57,096 bases of DNA from Bacteroidota bacterium (GCA_024743405.1 JANSWP010000042.1:1-57096), one strand, 5' to 3'. Positions 1-9,112 are shown, numbered from the stretch's first letter. Notes: generated from the letters alone by a model not told the origin. Program-made: numbers and translations.

Positions 1-45
1 AGCTAGGCTATGACTGTGTTTTTTGCCTTGTGAGAGGAAAAAATA
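1..45 (-). repeat. Edge-truncated copy of the dispersed TIR element
   Basis: Read on the minus strand, this stretch contains the conserved box GGCAAAAAACACAG followed by the first arm of an internal hairpin (CATAG). The second arm lies outside the window. The same box occurs in the copies at 6395, 7101, 13434, 31533, 35104 and 44050. No outer inverted end could be identified on the inner side, so this copy may be decayed. Confidence 0.5.
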
Positions 46-467
46 ATTCAAAAATTTATCCTAAACTTAATATTGCTCTCTTACTTAAAAGGACAATTAA
101 GAGTTTTAATCTGTGAGATTATTGAGGTAGGAATTGCTCCAGTTTTCTTGAAAAAGCAAATTACTCATAATTTATTTAATACAATTCAAAATTTAATTTC
201 AAAGAGCCCCCTCATTAGGACACAAAAATATAAAAAATTTGGCAAACCATATATTAACTGCCCATGTTAAATTATTCAAAAATATTGGTCTGAATGGCAA
301 CTATTTAAATTTAACAGATACAATAGGTATAAGTTTTGCCTATTTTATTAAGAATAATCCATAGTTTTCAAGATCAAGATCCTTTGTTAATTTTTATTCT
401 ATAGATCATTAACATGTTATTAACGGCTAATTGAAAATAATATATTCCTTTTGTTCCCAAGTTTCAT
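46..467. other. Gene-poor stretch
   Basis: AT-rich sequence with no convincing coding region. A 65-codon frame opening with TTG at 73 has low-complexity composition and no family resemblance. The only element I can point to is the promoter-like site just downstream at 468. Confidence 0.5.
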
Positions 468-475
468 TATTTTTG
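468..475 (+). promoter_or_regulatory. Bacteroidota -7 element for the DUF1573 gene
   Basis: TATTTTTG matches the Bacteroidota sigma consensus TAnnTTTG and lies 38 bases before the ATG at 514. A TTTTG lies upstream at 449-453, but its 14-base spacing is shorter than the usual spacing, so the -33 half is doubtful. Confidence 0.45.
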
Positions 476-513
476 TGACCTTCTTGTGAACTTTCAAAAA
501 AAAAAAATAAAAT

Positions 514-1080
514 ATGAAAAAATTACTTTCTGTTATTACAATTATTGCTCTCACAGTATCCATCAGCTTCGCTCAAAAGGATATTAAAAAAGCCGCTTCG
601 GATTCTAAAGTTGTAAATAAAGAACTCCAAAAAAATGCGCCTAAAACAAATGTGACAAAGAAAGATCTCCAATTACCTGCCACTGACGCTAAAGGAGCCA
701 AAATGGATTTCGAGTTAGTAGAAGTGGATTATGGAGAAATTGAGCAAAACTCTGACCCTTATCGATACTTTGGTTTTTCTAATACAGGTACAGAACCGCT
801 TGTGATTCAACATGCTAAAGGATCATGTGGATGTACGGTACCTAAATATCCAAAAGAACCTATTTTACCAGGTGAATCTGCTCAAATTGAAGTTAGATAT
901 GATACTAAAAGAATGGGCCCTTTCACAAAGAGAGTTACATTAACAACTAACGCAGTTAATAATTCTGAAAACAAACCAAAAGGTACTTTTGAATTGAAAA
1001 TCAAAGGTAAAGTTAACCCTAAGGCTCCAGAGCCAGAAGGCGTTCCTGCTAGCGGCAATGGTTTCGGAAGTAATAATTAA
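514..1080 (+). CDS. Exported DUF1573 family protein
   Basis: A 188-residue exported protein of unknown molecular role. The N-terminus is a signal peptide (MKKLLS followed by a hydrophobic run) ending near FAQ at residue 21. A charged linker rich in Lys and Ala (about 22-60) leads into an Ig-like DUF1573 domain (about 65-168). That domain carries the family hallmark GSCGCTVP followed by a P-x-x-P-GES-x-x-I segment. The C-terminus is Pro/Gly rich. DUF1573 proteins are abundant in Bacteroidota as single-domain periplasmic or surface proteins resembling ASH/HYDIN Ig folds; no enzymatic activity is established. The gene stands alone, with its own promoter-like site upstream and a strong terminator at 1106. 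The family call is firm and the function unknown. Confidence 0.9.
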   Translation: MKKLLSVITIIALTVSISFAQKDIKKAASDSKVVNKELQKNAPKTNVTKKDLQLPATDAKGAKMDFELVEVDYGEIEQNSDPYRYFGFSNTGTEPLVIQHAKGSCGCTVPKYPKEPILPGESAQIEVRYDTKRMGPFTKRVTLTTNAVNNSENKPKGTFELKIKGKVNPKAPEPEGVPASGNGFGSNN

Positions 1081-1105
1081 TTCTATAAATTTTAATTATT
1101 GCTAT

Positions 1106-1150
1106 AAAGCTCTAAGATGATTTTGATTGTCTTAGAGCTTTTTGTTTTGT
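1106..1150 (+). terminator. Rho-independent terminator after the DUF1573 gene
   Basis: Perfect 11-bp stem (1106-1116 with 1131-1141, AAAGCTCTAAG with its complement), a 14-base loop and a T-rich tail (TTTGTTTTG). Confidence 0.85.
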
Positions 1151-1181
1151 AGGCAGTCCTTCCTTCTTAAACTATCCGACC

Positions 1182-2135
1182 ATGTTTTTAAAAATCGCAA
1201 AAAAAGGTAACAACAGCTTAGGGATTTATATAAGTACTATTGCATTAGTTTTTTTAGGCTATTTTTTAGGTCAAATACCTTTATTGATTGCACTATTAAA
1301 GGAGGGAGCATTATTGAAATTGAGTGAAGAAGAAATGAGAACTGCTCTCGAAGCGTTAGATTTTGCAACATTTGGCTTAAATCAGAATTATTCATTTTTC
1401 TTGATTCTATGGACCTTTATTTTTGCAAGTTTATTTTTATGGCTTGGCGTAACCAAACTCCACAAGAAACCATTTAAAAATCTTATTACGCCAACCAAAA
1501 GAATTAGTTGGTCAAAAATTCTGTTTTCATTTAGCTTATGGTTTGGATTGACCTTATTGATTGAAATTGTTTTTTACCTTAATAACCCAGAAAATTACCA
1601 ATTCCAATTTGAGGCTGAATCATTTGCTATTTTAGCAACAATTGCCATCTTTTTATTACCCATACAAACGTCCTTTGAAGAACTTTTTTTTCGAGGGTAT
1701 TTAATGCAAGGAATAAGTTTATTTTCGTCAAACCGTTTGGTTCCATTAATCACAACCTCCATAGCCTTTGGTCTAATGCATATCATGAATCCAGAAATTA
1801 ATGAGTTTGGATTGGGTCTAATGATGACTTATTATGTCGGCGTTGGACTATTCTTGGGAATTTTGACACTTATGGGCGATGGTTTGGAATTAGCATTGGG
1901 TGTACATGCTGCCACAAACATTTATGGAGCTACGATGGTTACATTTACTGGATCAGCAATTCAAACACCAGCATTATTCAGAATGGCTGAAGTCGATGTG
2001 GGGTTAATGCTTTTAGCCTTCGTTTTTGCGGCTGTAATATACTTCTTCATCGTTTCTAAAAGGTATAGGTTGAAGGATTGGACAAATGTATACGGAAATG
2101 TAGAAAGGAATGATTTAAAAAATCTATTGCTTTAA
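1182..2135 (+). CDS. CPBP family intramembrane metalloprotease (Abi/CAAX type)
   Basis: A 317-residue multi-pass inner-membrane protein of the CPBP (CAAX protease/bacteriocin-processing, Rce1-like) family. Hydrophobic segments lie near residues 15-40, 70-90, 115-132, 148-162, 185-200, 210-232 and 270-290. The catalytic motifs are present: EELFFR with Glu166, Glu167 and Arg171; FGLMH with His200; and HAATN with His242 and Asn246. These form the expected glutamate/histidine active site within the membrane. Bacterial members cleave membrane substrates or act in bacteriocin self-immunity; the substrate here cannot be inferred. The gene follows the DUF1573 terminator and is 48 bases before an M1 peptidase gene on the same strand, so the two could be co-transcribed. 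Confidence 0.9.
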   Translation: MFLKIAKKGNNSLGIYISTIALVFLGYFLGQIPLLIALLKEGALLKLSEEEMRTALEALDFATFGLNQNYSFFLILWTFIFASLFLWLGVTKLHKKPFKNLITPTKRISWSKILFSFSLWFGLTLLIEIVFYLNNPENYQFQFEAESFAILATIAIFLLPIQTSFEELFFRGYLMQGISLFSSNRLVPLITTSIAFGLMHIMNPEINEFGLGLMMTYYVGVGLFLGILTLMGDGLELALGVHAATNIYGATMVTFTGSAIQTPALFRMAEVDVGLMLLAFVFAAVIYFFIVSKRYRLKDWTNVYGNVERNDLKNLLL

Positions 2136-2183
2136 AAAACATAAAACATTAAAAATCAAACAATTACAAATAAAATAACTAAA

Positions 2184-4037
2184 ATGATCAAAAAAGGTAT
2201 TTCTTTAATTTGGGGATTAAACTTTCTCTTAATTTTTCAAATGAATGCTCAGGTAGATAGATGGCAACAACGGGCAGAATATCAAATGGAAATTGATATG
2301 AATGTTGAAACACATCAATTTACAGGCAAGCAATCCATAAAATATTTCAATAACTCACCTGATGACTTAAACCGCGTATTTTATCATTTATATTTTAATG
2401 CCTTCCAACCTGGAAGTATGATGGATGTAAGGTCCCGAACCATTACAGACGCTGACCCAAGAGTCAATGATCGGATCTCAAAATTGAAACCTAATGAAAT
2501 TGGTTATCACAAGATCAAATCTCTCAAACATAATGGGAAAGATGTTAAGTACGAAGTCGTTGGAACTATTCTCGAAGTTGAACTAAAAGAAGCTATTCCA
2601 GGCGGTGGAACAGCCACTTTTGACATGGAATTTGAATCTCAAGTTCCAATTCAAATCCGAAGATCTGGACGTGACAACAAAGAAGGAATTTCTTATTCTA
2701 TGGCACAATGGTATCCTAAAATGTGTGAATATGACTATCAAGGATGGCATGCCAACCCATATGTTGGGCGGGAGTATTATGGAATCTGGAGTGATTTCGA
2801 TGTAAAAATTAGTATTGATAAAAAGTATATTATCGGAGGTACTGGCTATTTACAAAATCCTGAGAAAATTGGTCATGGCTACCAAAAAAACAAAGAGAAA
2901 GTTAAACATTCTGGGAAAAAATTGACCTGGCATTTTAAAGCACCCAACGTACATGATTTCATGTGGGCAGCTGATCCAGACTACAAACACATTTCCTATG
3001 AAAGGGATAATGGCATGACCATGCATTTCTTTTTCCAACCAGGAAAAAGAACAACCGACAATTGGGAAATGTTACCAAAAATTATGGATGAAGCTTTCGA
3101 ACTCATCAATAAAACCTATGGGGAATATCCATATAAGCAATATACTTTTATTCAAGGTGGAGACGGTGGTATGGAGTATCCTATGGGCACATTGATCACA
3201 GGAGAAAGAACATTAGTTTCCTTGGTTGGAGTATCTGTCCATGAGTTGATGCATAGTTGGTATCAAATGATTTTAGGTACTAATGAATCCCTTTATGCTT
3301 GGATGGATGAAGGGTTTACTTCTTATGCCTCTTCAGAGGTAATGAATTATTTGAAAAAACAGAAATTAATCCCTGGAAAGCCAGCAGACTTTATCCATGC
3401 AGGTTCCAATGGTGGTTGGGTTCGACTATCACAAACCGGAATGGAAGAACCGCTAACAACCCATGCTGACCATTTTCAAACCAACAGAGCTTATAGTATG
3501 GCAGCCTATGTAAAAGGTGCTGCTTTTTTAACAAATCTTTCTTATGTTATTGGTCAAGAGACTTTTGACAAAGGTATGCTCCGGTATTTTGATACTTGGA
3601 AATTTAAACATCCAAATGTGAATGATTTTATCCGAGTGATGGAAAAAGAATCAGGGCTAGAATTGGATTGGTTCAAAGAATATATGGTTAACTCTACTCA
3701 TACTATTGACTACTCCATAAAATCTGTAGAGAAGTTCGATAAAAAACAAACTAAGATTTCTTTAGAAAGAAAGGGAAAGTTTCCGATGCCGATTGACGTA
3801 AAAGTAACTTACAAAAAAGGTAAAACAGAAACTTTTACAATTCCTTTGAGAATGATGAGAGGCGAGAAAAAAATGGAGAATGGTACAAAATTATCAGTCT
3901 TAGAAGATTGGCCATGGACGCATCCTACTTATGATTTGATTCTTAATCAAAAAAATAAAAAGGTGGAGAAAATTGAAATTGATCCTTCAAAAAGGATGGG
4001 AGATGCAAATTTGGAGGATAATAGTTGGAAAAAGTAA
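2184..4037 (+). CDS. Secreted M1 family metallopeptidase
   Basis: A 617-residue zinc aminopeptidase-like protein. A signal peptide (residues 1-23, ending NAQ) is followed by an N-terminal beta domain and the catalytic domain. The gluzincin motif is intact: HELMH gives His353, Glu354 and His357, and Glu376 (in WMDEGF) is the third zinc ligand at the canonical 18-residue spacing. The exopeptidase GxMEN-like loop reads GGMEYP. M1 enzymes trim N-terminal residues from peptides; Bacteroidota encode many exported single-domain forms of this size, which lack the long C-terminal helical domain of PepN. It probably acts on peptides in the periplasm or outside the cell. No T9SS tail is visible. A second M1 gene lies at 18796 but is only distantly similar. 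Confidence 0.92.
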   Translation: MIKKGISLIWGLNFLLIFQMNAQVDRWQQRAEYQMEIDMNVETHQFTGKQSIKYFNNSPDDLNRVFYHLYFNAFQPGSMMDVRSRTITDADPRVNDRISKLKPNEIGYHKIKSLKHNGKDVKYEVVGTILEVELKEAIPGGGTATFDMEFESQVPIQIRRSGRDNKEGISYSMAQWYPKMCEYDYQGWHANPYVGREYYGIWSDFDVKISIDKKYIIGGTGYLQNPEKIGHGYQKNKEKVKHSGKKLTWHFKAPNVHDFMWAADPDYKHISYERDNGMTMHFFFQPGKRTTDNWEMLPKIMDEAFELINKTYGEYPYKQYTFIQGGDGGMEYPMGTLITGERTLVSLVGVSVHELMHSWYQMILGTNESLYAWMDEGFTSYASSEVMNYLKKQKLIPGKPADFIHAGSNGGWVRLSQTGMEEPLTTHADHFQTNRAYSMAAYVKGAAFLTNLSYVIGQETFDKGMLRYFDTWKFKHPNVNDFIRVMEKESGLELDWFKEYMVNSTHTIDYSIKSVEKFDKKQTKISLERKGKFPMPIDVKVTYKKGKTETFTIPLRMMRGEKKMENGTKLSVLEDWPWTHPTYDLILNQKNKKVEKIEIDPSKRMGDANLEDNSWKK

Positions 4038-4066
4038 AATAAATAATACCACTTTCCTACTTGGAA

Positions 4067-4110
4067 CCAAAGAGTCTGAGCCTCATTAAGATGTTTGGAC
4101 TCTTTGGCAA
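4067..4110 (+). terminator. Possible terminator after the M1 peptidase gene
   Basis: Ten-base inverted repeat CCAAAGAGTC (4067-4076) and GACTCTTTGG (4098-4107) around a 21-base loop. The tail is only moderately T-rich, so termination is probable rather than certain. Confidence 0.5.
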
Positions 4111-4235
4111 ATTATATTTTCCCGAAAATATTTGTAAAATCACCCATTCATCTACAGGATTTCAGAACAGATTCTAATTTGTATTCTAAATTACCATCAG
4201 TTAATTTCTTGGACAGAGTTAAGTTGTAATTAAAT

Positions 4236-4341
4236 ACTGCAACATCGCGCTAAAGGCACCCGTTGCAGTTGAGGAGGCTTGGAGGGGAGTCCAAAACCAC
4301 CATTTACTGGAGCGAGCCGCTTTACGGCAATGCTCCAGTAA
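4236..4341. repeat. Structured G+C-richer segment with two strong hairpins
   Basis: Between two convergent genes. The first hairpin is ACTGCAAC (4236-4243) with GTTGCAGT (4262-4269). The second is TTACTGGAGC (4304-4313) with GCTCCAGTAA (4332-4341). Between them lies a purine-rich strand with a small TTGG/CCAA pairing. Base composition differs from the flanks. It could be a transposon remnant, a REP-like repeat or a structured terminator region. The rest of the 4038-4387 gap shows nothing else. Confidence 0.5.
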
Positions 4342-4387
4342 TTTATAACTTGATTTATTTAAAGGGTAACAATTCTATTAATAGTTA

Positions 4388-6010
4388 TCAAGGATCAACC
4401 CTTTTTTTCACGCCTGGCTGCAAAATTTCATATTCTTCCTCCGACTTGGCAGCTTTTACCATTTGTCGAACATCCTCCAAAAGTTGCTTTGCATCATAGA
4501 CAACGCCATCTTTTACAGTGTATTTCACTCCTCCTACTCGAACTACTTCATTGTCATCTGTCAACTTAATGGCCCCAGTCCCATAGAGGACTTTAAGATT
4601 AACTAATGGATTTTCTTCAACAATTACAAAGTCTGCTAATTTACCAACTTGAACCGTTCCAATTTTGTCATCCATCCCCAAAGCTTCAGCACCTTTTAAG
4701 GTTGCCGACATGATTACTTCCATAGGATGAAAACCAGATTCGCGTAATAATTCTAACTCTCGGATATAGGCAAAACCATATAATTGATAAATAAATCCAG
4801 AATCAGAGCCAGCTGTCACTCGACCTCCTTTATTTTTGTATTCATTTACAAATTGCATCCAAATTCGGTAATTATCTCGCCAAGCCACTTCTTGTTCCGT
4901 CCCCCAAAAATGCCAATACGAACCATGCGATATTTTACTCGGCATATAAAATCGCCAAAGAGCAGGCATCGTATATTCTTCATGCCATTCCAATCGGCGA
5001 GTTCGATGAAGGTCTCGACTTGCCTCATAAATATTAAAGGTGGGATCGATAGTGAAATCCAACTCTAATAATTCATCCATCACTTCATTCCATTTTTCAG
5101 AGCCAGGTTTAGCAGCCTGTTTCCATAGCCTCCCAGCCTCTTCAAATCGATTCTGTTCATTTCGGTAATTATAATCTAAAGGATAATTTTGAACTGTTTT
5201 ATTATCAAAAAGAGCTTCAGGTAGTCCATACCAATGTTCCATAGTGGTCAAACCAGCCCTTGCTGAATTTAATACATTCCAACGAGCAACATCCATTTGG
5301 GCATGATGGCAAGCCGATCCCAAACCTAATTGTTTATTTTCATCCAAAGCAGCTTGCATTATTTCAGGTGGTGCACCAAAAAATTTAATCCCATCTGAGC
5401 CTTTTTTTGCATTGTCTCTAACCCATTGTCGAGCCTCTTCTGGTTTGTTAGGAAAGTCACCAATTTCGCGACCTGGTTCTTTATCCCAACCTTGCCCGAA
5501 TACAGTGTAAGCCTTTATTCGAGGGGCTGTTATTTCATTTTTTTGACTCCGATCTTTATGCTTTAGAACCCAATCTAACCCATTTCCACACGCTGGATCT
5601 CGAATGGTGGTAATCCCATGCGCCATCCATAATTTGAAAACATACTCAGCATCCGCACCCTGAGCTTTCCCACCGATATGCCCATGCATATCCACAAAAC
5701 CAGGCATCAAATACATACCATTACAGTCCAATTCTTTACCACCAGCCTTAAGTTTTGGTCGTCCTTCATCAGTCAGGGGCATGCCAGGATTACCGACATT
5801 TACAATACGGACGATTTGATTATTCTCGACGATGATATCAACAGGACCAGTAGGTGGCGCGCCATTACCATTTATCAAGGTTACCCCTCTAATAATCAAT
5901 TGTGTCCAAGGACCTTCCCCTCTTTGTCTATCAGGAGCTTCTTTAACTTGCGCTTGAATTATTGAGAGGAAAAATACTAAAATTAGGGTGTAAGTAAGTC
6001 TAATTTTCAT
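4388..6010 (-). CDS. Secreted amidohydrolase (imidazolonepropionase-like)
   Basis: A 540-residue exported metal-dependent hydrolase of the amidohydrolase superfamily. A signal peptide ends near AQ (residue 21). The small beta-sandwich half (about 35-100 plus the C-terminus) flanks a TIM barrel. The barrel has the metal-binding HxH motif in GFVDMHGH (His109, His111), ITTIRD after strand 2, a CHHAQ segment after a later strand, and the late Asp in TAGSD. The C-terminal sheet closes with GKLADFVIVEENP, typical of imidazolonepropionase-like members. Relatives act on cyclic amides, peptides (Xaa-Pro or aspartyl dipeptides) or xenobiotics, so the substrate is unknown. The gene is monocistronic and convergent with the M1 peptidase gene. 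Confidence 0.88.
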   Translation of the reverse strand: MKIRLTYTLILVFFLSIIQAQVKEAPDRQRGEGPWTQLIIRGVTLINGNGAPPTGPVDIIVENNQIVRIVNVGNPGMPLTDEGRPKLKAGGKELDCNGMYLMPGFVDMHGHIGGKAQGADAEYVFKLWMAHGITTIRDPACGNGLDWVLKHKDRSQKNEITAPRIKAYTVFGQGWDKEPGREIGDFPNKPEEARQWVRDNAKKGSDGIKFFGAPPEIMQAALDENKQLGLGSACHHAQMDVARWNVLNSARAGLTTMEHWYGLPEALFDNKTVQNYPLDYNYRNEQNRFEEAGRLWKQAAKPGSEKWNEVMDELLELDFTIDPTFNIYEASRDLHRTRRLEWHEEYTMPALWRFYMPSKISHGSYWHFWGTEQEVAWRDNYRIWMQFVNEYKNKGGRVTAGSDSGFIYQLYGFAYIRELELLRESGFHPMEVIMSATLKGAEALGMDDKIGTVQVGKLADFVIVEENPLVNLKVLYGTGAIKLTDDNEVVRVGGVKYTVKDGVVYDAKQLLEDVRQMVKAAKSEEEYEILQPGVKKRVDP

Positions 6011-6292
6011 TTAGGTAAATTATTAGTGAAATATAAGAAGGTTTCAGAAAACAATACAACAAGATCAACTTGCTTTTTTTTGGTCAGAAAAATAATAGAA
6101 ATAATTGATAACAAGGAACAAAAACCAAATAGTCATTCACTCCCATTTTTATAGGATCGTTTGTAATTTGGTAATGTGGTACTTATATTTGTGAAATGGC
6201 CTTACAAATTCTTAAGTATCCTATCCATGTAATGAACACAATTTCTAAAAGGCATTTTTCTAGGATACTGTGAAAAAAATAATTAGAATTTT

Positions 6293-6352
6293 GCCCAGCC
6301 ACCTGAAAGCTCAGGTTTGGGCAGGATTGCGATTAGGTTGATTAAACAACCT
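6293..6352. repeat. Two adjacent hairpins upstream of the amidohydrolase gene
   Basis: Hairpin 1 pairs GCCCA (6293-6297) with TGGGC (6318-6322) and, inside that, ACCTGA (6301-6306) with TCAGGT (6311-6316). Hairpin 2 pairs AGGTTG (6335-6340) with CAACCT (6347-6352). They lie between the amidohydrolase start and the element at 6395. No T-run follows, so this looks more like a REP-type palindrome than a terminator. The rest of 6011-6292 is AT-rich with no gene. Confidence 0.4.
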
Positions 6353-6394
6353 TATTTTGAGCCCTATCCATTGGATGAGGCATTTCTTTTGGAT

Positions 6395-6560
6395 TTAGAG
6401 AGGAGGAAAAATATAACCTACCCATTTTACTTGCTATTTTCCCTTTATGCATCGTTAAAAATACCCGCCATACCTTTGGGTATGTCTGTGTTTTTTGCCT
6501 CGTCTAAAGAAAAATTAACTTCCTAAAATTTGGGTAGCTTATTTATTTCCTCCTCCCTTA
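6395..6560 (-). repeat. Dispersed TIR element, full copy (reverse orientation)
   Basis: A 166-base element bounded by TTA at 6395-6397 and TTA at 6558-6560. Its ends are imperfect inverted repeats (GAGAGGAGGAAAAATAT against the complement of ATTTATTTCCTCCTCCC), continuing inward to CTACCC/GGGTAG. The internal hairpin is CATACC-4-GGTATG. The conserved boxes GGCAAAAAACACAG and GCGGGTATTTTTAACG are present on the minus strand. No transposase is encoded. The right-hand TTA is also the stop codon of the cytidine deaminase gene. Confidence 0.75.
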
Positions 6561-7040
6561 TAAAAATGTTTCGTCGAAAGAAAAAGGTAGTAAGCTTTTC
6601 CCTGATTTGAACATATATATTGGTCCAACTTCACCTCGAATTAAAACCCTAATTTCTTGTTTGTGTTTTCGTTCTGTTTCACAAATGACTTGACGACAAG
6701 ATCCGCACGGGGCTGCAGGTTGATCGATCAACTGGTTTGGATTTTTGACCGTGACAGCAATTGACATGATTGGAATATGTGGGGATTGGCTTTCTGCAGC
6801 TGCAATAGTAACCCTTTCGGCACACAAACATAAAGGATAGGCAGCATTTTCTTGGTTACTCCCACCATACATTTTGCCATCTTTCAATAAAACTGCTGCT
6901 CCAACCTTAAACTCAGAATAAGGGGACCAAGAATGATCTAAAGATTTTTTAGCTAAATTCATTAAATCCTGATCCTCTTTAGATAATTCTTGCAAGGAAT
7001 CATAAATAAAAAAACTGGTTGTTAACTCTTTTTCTCTCAT
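6558..7040 (-). CDS. cdd: Cytidine deaminase
   Basis: A 160-residue homotetramer-type cytidine deaminase, converting cytidine and deoxycytidine to uridine and deoxyuridine in pyrimidine salvage. The zinc site is intact: the CAE motif in CLCAERVTI and PCGSC in AAPCGSCRQ supply the ligands and the catalytic Glu. SPYSEFKVGAA and NQENAAYPL form the substrate pocket. I chose the ATG at 7040 (MREKEL), because homologues begin there and the 24 codons of upstream open frame run through AT-rich DNA toward a repeat element starting at 7101. The gene is bracketed by two members of the dispersed element family, and its TAA stop is contributed by the end of one of them. Confidence 0.93.
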   Translation of the reverse strand: MREKELTTSFFIYDSLQELSKEDQDLMNLAKKSLDHSWSPYSEFKVGAAVLLKDGKMYGGSNQENAAYPLCLCAERVTIAAAESQSPHIPIMSIAVTVKNPNQLIDQPAAPCGSCRQVICETERKHKQEIRVLIRGEVGPIYMFKSGKSLLPFSFDETFL

Positions 7041-7100
7041 TGTGTGAGCTTGATTTCTTGATAATTTAAAAAGACTAGATATTAAGTAACGCCTAAAGAA

Positions 7101-7229
7101 TAACTCCGACATTTGCCGATGTATTTTTTGAACTTTTGCGGCGTTAAAAATACTCGCTGATGCCCTGCATCGCCTGTGTTTATTGCCTTGCTAAAATCCA
7201 AAATATACTATTTCAAATTAGCGGACTTA
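7101..7229 (-). repeat. Dispersed TIR element, short diverged copy (reverse orientation)
   Basis: Bounded by TAA (7101) and TTA (7227-7229). The ends AACTCCGACATTTG and (complement) AAGTCCGCTAATTTG are imperfect inverted repeats of different sequence from those of other copies. The core is clearly homologous: minus-strand GGCAATAAACACAGG, an internal hairpin GATGC/GCATC, then GCGAGTATTTTTAACG. It lies between the divergent cdd and reductase genes, so it may also carry promoter sequence. Confidence 0.6.
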
Positions 7230-7385
7230 TTTTTTAGCCGTTACTAAGTATAAATCAACGCCAGTTTTTATCCTTTTTAAAAAAAAATCTAGATAAATTC
7301 GCCGATCTAATACTTTTCAAAAAACGAAAGGTAAGGAATTATGCCAATTATTAAATCTAACTATTTGAATTACAACTAATAAAAC

Positions 7386-8729
7386 ATGAATAATATCTTA
7401 ATTATCGGAGCTGGAAGATCATCAACAGCTGTCATTAGTTATGTTCTAAAAAAGGCAAAGGAGAACAATTGGCAAGTAATTGTCGCAGATACCAATATAG
7501 AATTAGCTAAACAAAAGGTAAATAACCACCCAAATGGTCGTTCTGCATGGTTAGATGTCACAAAGGTAAATGATCGACGAGATTTGATTAGCCGAGCAGA
7601 TGTAGTTGTTTCATTATTGCCTGCTCATTTACACCTTGAAGTCGGGCATGACTGTATAAAGTTAAAGAAACACCTAATTACGGCCTCTTATGTTTCTCAA
7701 GAAATGTATCGTCTTGGAGATGAAGCTAGGGATAGAGAATTAATTTTCATGGGTGAGATGGGGTTAGACCCTGGCATTGATCATATGTCAGCAATGCAAA
7801 AAATCGATGAAATAAAAGAGAAAGGTGGTAAACTGACTGCCTTTCGATCCTATACAGGCGGTCTTATTGCCCCAGAATGTGTAAAGGATAATCCATGGAA
7901 ATATAAATTTACTTGGAATCCTCGAAATGTTATTTTAGCAGGGCAAGGAACCGCTCAGTATCTAGAAAAAGGTAAATTAAAATACATTCCCTACAATCGG
8001 CTTTTCAAAGAATACCGTTTAATTGAATTTCCTGATTTTAATGAACCTTTTGAAGTATATGCCAATCGAGATTCATTATTATATAGAGAAGTATATGGGT
8101 TAAAAGATATCCCGAATATTTTGAGAGGGACTATTCGATATCGGGGATTTTGTGATGCCTGGAATGCCCTTATAAAAATCGGATTAACCGATGGCTCCTA
8201 CCCTATTTTAGACTCAGACAAATTAACTTACCATGAATGGATGGAAGCTTACGTTGGTAGCGGCGGAGGAATTTCGGTAAAAGATAGAATTGCTCAATTA
8301 ATAGGAGAAAGTCCATTTTCCCCAGTGATGAAAAAACTAGAATGGCTTGGATTGTTTAGAAAAAAGAAAATAAATATCGATCAAGCCACTCCAGCTCTTA
8401 TTTTAGAAAAACTACTTTTGGAGAAATGGCAATTAGATAAGAAAGATAAGGATATGATCCTTATGCACCATGAATTTGAATATGAGTTTGAAGGGAAAAA
8501 AAGGTTATTGACTTCCAATTTAATAATGAAGGGGAATAATTCAGTAGACACTGCTATGTCAAGATTAGTTGGACTACCGATGGGTATATTTGTCAATTTA
8601 GTGATGAATGGAAAAATCAAGGCACATGGTGTACAAATTCCAGTAATGAAAGAAGTTTACGAACCAGTACTAGCTGAATTAGAGGAATTTGATGTTGTAT
8701 TCAAAGAAAATGAAATAATCATTGATTGA
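7386..8729 (+). CDS. Saccharopine dehydrogenase family reductase
   Basis: A 447-residue cytoplasmic NAD(P)-dependent oxidoreductase of the saccharopine dehydrogenase/reductase (Lys9-like) family. The Rossmann nucleotide site is at the very N-terminus (ILIIGAGRSS), followed by VVVSLLPAHLH and the GLDPGIDHM motif that enters the catalytic and dimerisation domain. GSGGGISVKDRIAQL and a C-terminal Rossmann-closing segment with RLVGLPMGI complete the fold. In lysine metabolism this family joins or splits lysine and 2-oxoglutarate; many bacterial members instead make carboxynorspermidine or are uncharacterised. No lysine or polyamine genes are adjacent, so the substrate is open. Downstream lies a strong terminator, making it monocistronic. 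Confidence 0.88.
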   Translation: MNNILIIGAGRSSTAVISYVLKKAKENNWQVIVADTNIELAKQKVNNHPNGRSAWLDVTKVNDRRDLISRADVVVSLLPAHLHLEVGHDCIKLKKHLITASYVSQEMYRLGDEARDRELIFMGEMGLDPGIDHMSAMQKIDEIKEKGGKLTAFRSYTGGLIAPECVKDNPWKYKFTWNPRNVILAGQGTAQYLEKGKLKYIPYNRLFKEYRLIEFPDFNEPFEVYANRDSLLYREVYGLKDIPNILRGTIRYRGFCDAWNALIKIGLTDGSYPILDSDKLTYHEWMEAYVGSGGGISVKDRIAQLIGESPFSPVMKKLEWLGLFRKKKINIDQATPALILEKLLLEKWQLDKKDKDMILMHHEFEYEFEGKKRLLTSNLIMKGNNSVDTAMSRLVGLPMGIFVNLVMNGKIKAHGVQIPVMKEVYEPVLAELEEFDVVFKENEIIID

Positions 8730-8845
8730 ATTGAATAGACTTTGTTCTAATATAGAGGGCAAGCTTCTTTCGATTTACCTAATACGATCCAATTAATTGG
8801 GTGGTTTATCGCTATCTTTTAGCAAATTCAATCATTATCCTTTAA

Positions 8846-8890
8846 TGAAAGTAGTTGGGTATGGAGCCCAACTACTTTCATTTTTTTTGA
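8846..8890 (+). terminator. Strong Rho-independent terminator
   Basis: Perfect 14-bp stem (8846-8859 with 8867-8880, core GAAAGTAGTTGGG), a 7-base loop and a run of eight or more T residues. It ends the reductase transcript. The remaining gap to 9112 shows no further gene. Confidence 0.92.
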
Positions 8891-9112
8891 AGTATTCTTT
8901 TTTTCCGAAGTAATCAAAGAATTGGTTTTAAAATAAAGCATGTTGCTTTTTCTCTACTATTCGTTAAGGTTTGTGTTAAGAAATTCATAACTGATTTTAT
9001 TTGACACTTTGTTTTATATTTTCGGCCAAGTTTATAATTGATGCATCCTTCCTTCATAAAGTAGCATCTTTCACAACAAATATTACATCCAATCTAAAAT
9101 CTTTAATAAAAC

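Noticed and set aside
73-270. Possible 65-residue protein from a TTG start
   Set aside because: Low-complexity, no conserved motif, no promoter, and next to a decayed repeat element.
6317-6526. Possible 69-residue plus-strand protein
   Set aside because: It runs through the palindromes and the dispersed element at 6395; homologous copies elsewhere do not keep it open.
7041-7112. Upstream N-terminal extension of cytidine deaminase
   Set aside because: The extra 24 codons reach into the element at 7101 and are absent from typical family members; the ATG at 7040 fits better.
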